5,533 bases of DNA, taken from positions 1 to 5,533 of the forward strand of contig JABDJM010000289.1 in the NCBI GenBank assembly GCA_013002475.1, written 5' to 3'. The notes beneath the pieces are model-generated. The model was not told the origin of the DNA. It was given only the letters and a program-made list of their open reading frames with translations, and did no database searches. Below are positions 1 to 4,500 of this stretch, piece after piece (the first letter of the stretch is position 1; every line of letters begins with the position of its first letter). This stretch comes from Saprospiraceae bacterium. GTDB lineage: Bacteria > Bacteroidota > Bacteroidia > Chitinophagales > Saprospiraceae. The position numbers were made by a program, and so were the translations under genes.

Positions 1-1209
1 AAGTAAAGCTTCCTCCTCATCCATATCATAATAGGTTTTCAAAAGCAACACCTTTGCATTTAGGGAATACCTCCAATCCTTATATTCTACCTGCAATAAA
101 AGTGGAAGGACTTTTTCGTATTCTCCACGCTGATGATAAAGTGCTGCCAGGTTATAAGCAAAAGCATTCTCAGCAATTTCAGGATTTAATGAACCCTTAT
201 AATCATGGATAAAATTGAAAACCCAATTCGTCTCCTTTAATAGCAGACCGTTTGTTGCCAGGTTTTTATAATGCCATTCAGGAAGTATCCCATCGATTTC
301 AAGAAGTCCATTTTCCAACATCTGCTTGTACAAACTAAAACTGGTTGAGAGCCAGGATCGATCTCCCTCGTTAACCTTTTTGATACAGAAGTTCAGAAGA
401 AAATTGAATCCATTCACCAGATCTGGCTTGGAAAGATTCTGCTTGTAATTCTGGAGAACGGAGTTTGCATTTGCAAAAGTTTCTACGTTATCGATCAATA
501 ACATTTGGTAAATAGCATTGTACAAAGCCAAAGGAGGATATTGATCGTAAGCTTCGGAGTTTTTTTGGATCTCTTTCATTCCAAAATCATCCAACCGTTC
601 AAAGTCTTCTTTTTTTAATACTCGCGCTCTTTGAATCAATTCACAAGCGTCTTTGATCTTTTCTGATAGAAAAAACGCGTTAAGCATTTTTTGTTTTTCA
701 ATGATCAGTTCAGGTTTGTTGTATTGAGCCTTTTGATTTTGAAATTGATCTGCTTCTTCAAACCGTTGATAGGCTTGATAATAATATCGGCTGTCAAAAG
801 TTGGAGACTCATCATTTTCAATGCTTTTCTTTTCCAGTTTTTCATACAGCTTGAATTGTTCCTTTCCCCTCAAAGCCCTCAATTGCATAATTCTGGTTTG
901 GGCAGGATCTTTTCTGGCTTCTTCGGTTGCCAAAAATTCAAGAGTCAGTCTTTGCAAATAAGTCAGTCGTAGGGAAAGCTCGGCCTTCGCTAAGGGTAAG
1001 CCATTTCCTAATTCCCGACGGATGGACTCTTCCACAAGATCCCCGACTTTGAAATCCGGGAAATAATTAGAAATGACGTCCAAGAGGCCTATTGTACCCT
1101 CATGTTTGTTGACATAAGGGGAAAGGACATAGGACCTGAACCGTCTAAATTCCCTTTTGTTAAAGCGCGACAATAGCCGAATTAGGTTGCTATCAGAAAG
1201 GTTTTTCAT
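1..1209 (-). CDS. TPR-like helical repeat protein, 3' end beyond the window
   Basis: The minus strand is open from ATG at 1209-1207 to the left edge, giving 403 codons without a stop. The stop codon lies outside the window. The N-terminus (MKNLSDSNLIRLLSRFNKRE, then an Arg-rich stretch and a SPYVN motif around residues 29-33) is polar and helical, with no signal peptide or membrane segment, so the protein is probably cytoplasmic. The rest is almost all amphipathic helix. Residues about 352-366 (NLAALYHQRGEYEKV) match the spacing of a tetratricopeptide repeat, and the helices before and after it look TPR-like but degenerate. TPR proteins usually act as protein-binding scaffolds, but nothing shows the partner or pathway. 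I recall similar helical proteins of unknown function in Saprospiria-like bacteria, which is recollection and not a search result. No Shine-Dalgarno sequence precedes the ATG, which is common in Bacteroidota. The gene is transcribed divergently from the giant repeat protein. The reading frame is certain and the function is not. Confidence 0.88.
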   Translation of the reverse strand, partial: MKNLSDSNLIRLLSRFNKREFRRFRSYVLSPYVNKHEGTIGLLDVISNYFPDFKVGDLVEESIRRELGNGLPLAKAELSLRLTYLQRLTLEFLATEEARKDPAQTRIMQLRALRGKEQFKLYEKLEKKSIENDESPTFDSRYYYQAYQRFEEADQFQNQKAQYNKPELIIEKQKMLNAFFLSEKIKDACELIQRARVLKKEDFERLDDFGMKEIQKNSEAYDQYPPLALYNAIYQMLLIDNVETFANANSVLQNYKQNLSKPDLVNGFNFLLNFCIKKVNEGDRSWLSTSFSLYKQMLENGLLEIDGILPEWHYKNLATNGLLLKETNWVFNFIHDYKGSLNPEIAENAFAYNLAALYHQRGEYEKVLPLLLQVEYKDWRYSLNAKVLLLKTYYDMDEEEALL

Positions 1210-1275
1210 CTGAAAATCAAGTGATTAAGTCTAAATTCAAAGGGCTGGGTCTCCTATAAAGCAGGCACGACCTAT

Positions 1276-1291
1276 GCAGGTAATAACCTGC
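1276..1291. promoter_or_regulatory. Inverted repeat GCAGGT-aata-ACCTGC
   Basis: This is a perfect 6-bp inverted repeat around a 4-base centre. It lies in the leader of the minus-strand gene, just downstream of the weak promoter candidate. It could be a repressor operator at the transcription start or a small hairpin in the 5' leader. No T-run follows on either strand, so it does not look like an intrinsic terminator. Confidence 0.4.
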
Positions 1292-1299
1292 GAAGATTC

Positions 1300-1330
1300 A
1301 TAAGATATCAGATTTGTCAGAATATTTCAA
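1300..1330 (-). promoter_or_regulatory. Weak candidate promoter of the TPR-like gene
   Basis: Read on the minus strand, TTG (1330-1328) is followed after 20 bases by TATCTTAT (1307-1300). This resembles the Bacteroidota arrangement of a -33 TTTG and a -7 TAnnTTTG about 19-21 bases apart, but the -7 box deviates at its 3' end. Transcription would start near 1293 and leave a leader of roughly 85 bases. It is the best candidate I found, and it is weak. Confidence 0.22.
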
Positions 1331-1390
1331 TAATTGATCAGCTTAAATAATGATAATTATCTGAAAATAAGGTATTTATAGCTTCAACCC

Positions 1391-1420
1391 GCCTTGAATT
1401 TCCTCAAAAAATGCCTTGAA
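1391..1420. repeat. Direct repeat of GCCTTGAA, 22-bp spacing
   Basis: GCCTTGAA occurs at 1391-1398 and again at 1413-1420. The copies start 22 bases apart, about two helical turns, and lie about 75-105 bases upstream of the giant gene's ATG. Tandem half-sites on one DNA face are typical of activator binding, but an 8-bp repeat in a short region can arise by chance. Confidence 0.3.
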
Positions 1421-1489
1421 AAGTTCTTTTTTCTCTCCTGTGCTGTGAGCATTTTTGTAGTGTTCAAAATAGTATTCACTTCAAATTAG

Positions 1490-1495
1490 AAGGAG
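1490..1495 (+). promoter_or_regulatory. AAGGAG abutting the ATG of the giant gene
   Basis: AAGGAG directly touches the ATG at 1496, with no spacer. A working Shine-Dalgarno sequence normally sits 5-9 bases upstream, so this one is probably not used in the standard way. It does not decide the start. The in-frame TAG at 1487-1489 and the signal peptide right after the ATG do. Confidence 0.3.
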
Positions 1496-1588
1496 ATGTT
1501 CAAACTTAATCACCAAAAATGCCAGATCCTATTTCCAATTTTCCTGATTGGACTACTCGTAACATCTTTTGCTATTCCCTCCTACGCA
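1496..1588 (+). other. Sec signal peptide, residues 1-31
   Basis: The segment has a short Lys/His-containing N-region (MFKLNHQK), a hydrophobic core at residues 11-27 (Ile, Leu, Phe, Val) and the signal-peptidase-I-type site SYA before NDSE, so cleavage is predicted after Ala31. The Cys at position 9 precedes the core and is not a lipobox, so this is not a lipoprotein signal. The mature protein starts with a short acidic linker (residues 32-39) before the first module. Confidence 0.85.
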
Positions 1589-4500
1589 AACGACAGCGAG
1601 CCTAAGGCAGCCTGTGTTATTGACTCCATGACTGTTGATGTTCTGGACTGTACACCCAATGAAGTTTTTTGGGTGGTCCTGGATTTCGTACATGATGGCG
1701 ATGGCACTTCTTTTACCCTGACTGGAAATGGAAATAATTATGGAACATACAACTACTCGGACCTTCCGATTGAACTGGGACCTTTTACAGGAGATTCTAC
1801 GACCGTTTATGAACTCGTAGCCACGGACACACAAGATGCCGATTGCTCGGACTTTGTTGAGTTTGGTCCTAACACTTGTGAATGCGAAGTAATTGACCTG
1901 GTCATAGAAACTTATGAATGCACTGATGCGAATCTGATGGACCTAGAATTTTCCTTTGAAGCAAATAATTCAGGAAATGATCTTTGGGAAGCATGGATGA
2001 ACGATGTGTACCTGGGGGCTTACCAATATAATGCAGACAACAACTATACTTTGTCACAAGTATCTGTAACAGAGAATCAGGATAACATCTTTACTATTTG
2101 TGTTAATGACAATGCTGATTGCTGCACCGAGATCAACTTCGCGCCAATCTGCCCAGGACCTTGTTCTATTACAGACCTAAGTGTGGATCCTCTTCCTTGT
2201 ACCCCTAATGGTGTTTACGATGTAGAGGTAGACCTAACCAATGTTGGGCCAGGAACTCATTTTACATTACAAGGGAATGGAAATTTTTACGGAACATTTG
2301 CTTACGAAGACTTACCAGTACAAATTGGTCCGTTCACGGGAGACACAGGCGATATTTTTGAATTGGTGGCTACAGACCTTGAACTAACTGATTGTTCGGA
2401 TTTTGTTGAATTTGAAAGTCAGATCTGCGACCCCTCATTATGTGATATTGGTCTTCTCGAGATTGAAGTTTTCGAATGTCTTGGAACCAACGCCGTTGAT
2501 GTTGAGTTCGTGATGTTTGTCGACAATCCTGGCAATGACTTGTGGGAAGCCTGGGCTGGTGATATTTATCTAGGAAGTTATCCTTTGAACCCCGACAACT
2601 ATTATAGCCTCTCCCAGGTTCCAGTAACAGCGGGTCAGGAGACAACGATAGAAGTGTGCATCAATGATAATCCAAATTGTTGCTCCTCATTCAGCTTCAT
2701 AGCTAATTGTAATACTCTGGCCTGTGTAATCGATGGAATGGTTGTAGAACCGTTGGGATGTGACCCAGGCTCTAACTCTTATAATGTACTTGTAGACTTA
2801 TTACATGAAGGGTCAGGTACTGAATTCAATTTAACCGGAAACGGGATCAACTATGGCACTTTTTCATATACCGATCTTCCGGTGGAGGTAGGACCTTTCG
2901 CAGGAGATCCGAGTGTAGTTTATGAACTGGTTGCCAGTGACACGAACAATCCGGATTGCACAGACTTTGTGATCTTTGAAGGTCAATCCTGCTTCCCAAT
3001 AATATGTGCGATCGAATGGTTGGAGTTAGAAGTCTATGAATGTACATCTTCCGGGACAGTTGACCTTGAGTTTGGAATGTTTGTCGACAATCCAGGAAAT
3101 AATTTTTGGGAAGCCTGGGCCGGAGATGTATACCTTGGCAGCTTTCCATTAAATTCTAATGGTTATTATAGCCTTTCCCAGGTACCGGTAAATCCAGGAC
3201 AGGTTGTAAGCATCGAGATTTGCATAAACGACAATCCGAATTGTTGTTCTTCATTTTCCTTTGTTCCGAATTGCAGTACGCCGACTTGCATCATAGATGG
3301 GCTGATAGTGGATCCTTTAGGATGCGATCCGGCCACTGGCACTTTTGATGTGGCTGTCAATTTTACACATGACGGAACCGGAAATGAATTTATCCTTAGC
3401 GGAAATGGTATTAACTATGGTACTTTCTCTTATGCAGACCTTCCTGTTGTTGTAGGACCCTTTATTGGGGACCCAACTACAGTGTACGAACTTGTAGCTA
3501 CCGATGCCAATAATGCCGATTGTACGGACTTCACTGTCTTTGAAGGCTTGAACTGTAACACCCCTACTTGTGAAATTTATGATCCCGTTGTAGAATTAAC
3601 TCCCTGTAGTTCAAACGGAGAGTTCTTCGCCATTTTGGATTTTGAATACAATGATATTAACAGTGGACAGTTCAAGGTTCTTGGAGCCAACGGAGAATCA
3701 TACGGAGTGTTTAGCTATGCGGACCTCCCGATTGAAGTAGGCCCCTTCGATGGAACTCTGGATGTTCTCTGGACCTTGTTCATTAATGATGTCCAATATC
3801 CGGACTGCGGAACCGAAATTGTCTTCGAGGGACCCGGCTGTGGACCTGATCCTTGCATCGTCGAAGGATTGGCAATTGAGCTTGTCGAGTGCATTGTGGA
3901 TGGATATGTGAACATCGAATTTTATTTTGAAGCTATCAATCCTGGAAATGAATTCATTGATATTTACATCAACAATGAATTTTACGGGTATCAGCCAATA
4001 AACCCTGACAATTATTATGTGCTCTCACAGGTACCGACAATTTCCGGAACCCCGAACATATTGACTGTCTGCATCAATGATAATCCCAACTGTTGTTTGG
4101 AGGTCAGCTTCGTCCCCGATTGCGGAGTACCCGATTGTTTTATCGGGGACCTCGTTGTAACTCCACTCGACTGCACACCTTCCGGCACCTTCAACGTCTT
4201 AGTGAATTTCATTCATGAAGGTGCCGGGACCCATTTTGAGGTCTCTGGAGCTGCAGGTAACAGCTATGGTATCTATGCTTACGCAGATCTACCGGTGGAA
4301 ATTGGCTCTTTTGCAGGAGATCCAAATGTAGTCTATGACTTGTGGGTGATGGATACTGAATTTCCGGATTGCCAGGCTGACGCCTGGTTCGAAGGCATTA
4401 ATTGTGGTGGTGGTGATTGCTTCATTGGGGAGATTTATGTAGAGCCTCTGGATTGTAATTCAGATGGGACTTTCAACGTCCTGGTAGATTTCATCCACGA

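Larger units (their letters stand above)
1210..1495. promoter_or_regulatory. Divergent intergenic region
   Basis: These 286 bases separate two start codons that face away from each other, so the promoters of both genes should lie here. The middle (about 1300-1380) is AT-rich. It contains a GCAGGT/ACCTGC inverted repeat (1276-1291), the perfect palindrome GATAATTATC (1352-1361) and two copies of GCCTTGAA (1391-1398 and 1413-1420). No exact copy of the Bacteroidota -7 consensus TAnnTTTG is present on either strand. The nearest plus-strand match is CATTTTTG at 1450-1457, with one mismatch and no convincing -33 partner. I see no RNA gene and no credible small ORF. Confidence 0.7.

Noticed and set aside
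691..972. 93-codon plus-strand ORF
   Set aside because: It lies fully antisense to the 403-codon minus-strand frame, its hydrophobic content mirrors the complement of charged helix codons, and nothing supports its start.
1276..1291. Hairpin as an intrinsic terminator
   Set aside because: No T-run follows on either strand, and it lies upstream of a gene on both sides, so there is no transcript end for it to serve.
1450..1457. CATTTTTG as a -7 promoter box for the giant gene
   Set aside because: It has one mismatch to TAnnTTTG and no TTG at the proper distance upstream, only a T-run, so it is too weak to annotate.
1518..1604. ATG CCA GAT start in another frame just inside the giant gene
   Set aside because: It runs only about 28 codons to a TAA, has no signal peptide, and competes with a frame that is open for 1346 codons.
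1553..1834. 93-codon minus-strand ORF
   Set aside because: Antisense to the signal peptide and module A1 of the giant gene. The sense frame has clear repeat conservation and this one has none.
2370..3360. Three minus-strand ORFs of 64-100 codons (2370-2645, 2847-3149, 3166-3360)
   Set aside because: All are antisense to modules A2-A4. They arise because the repeated sense sequence has few stops in the complementary frames, and their products differ while the sense modules agree.
3715..4212. Two minus-strand ORFs of about 65 codons (3715-3915, 4015-4212)
   Set aside because: They are shadows of A5, B4 and A6. Their Gly, Ser and Pro-rich text is the reverse complement of the conserved motifs.
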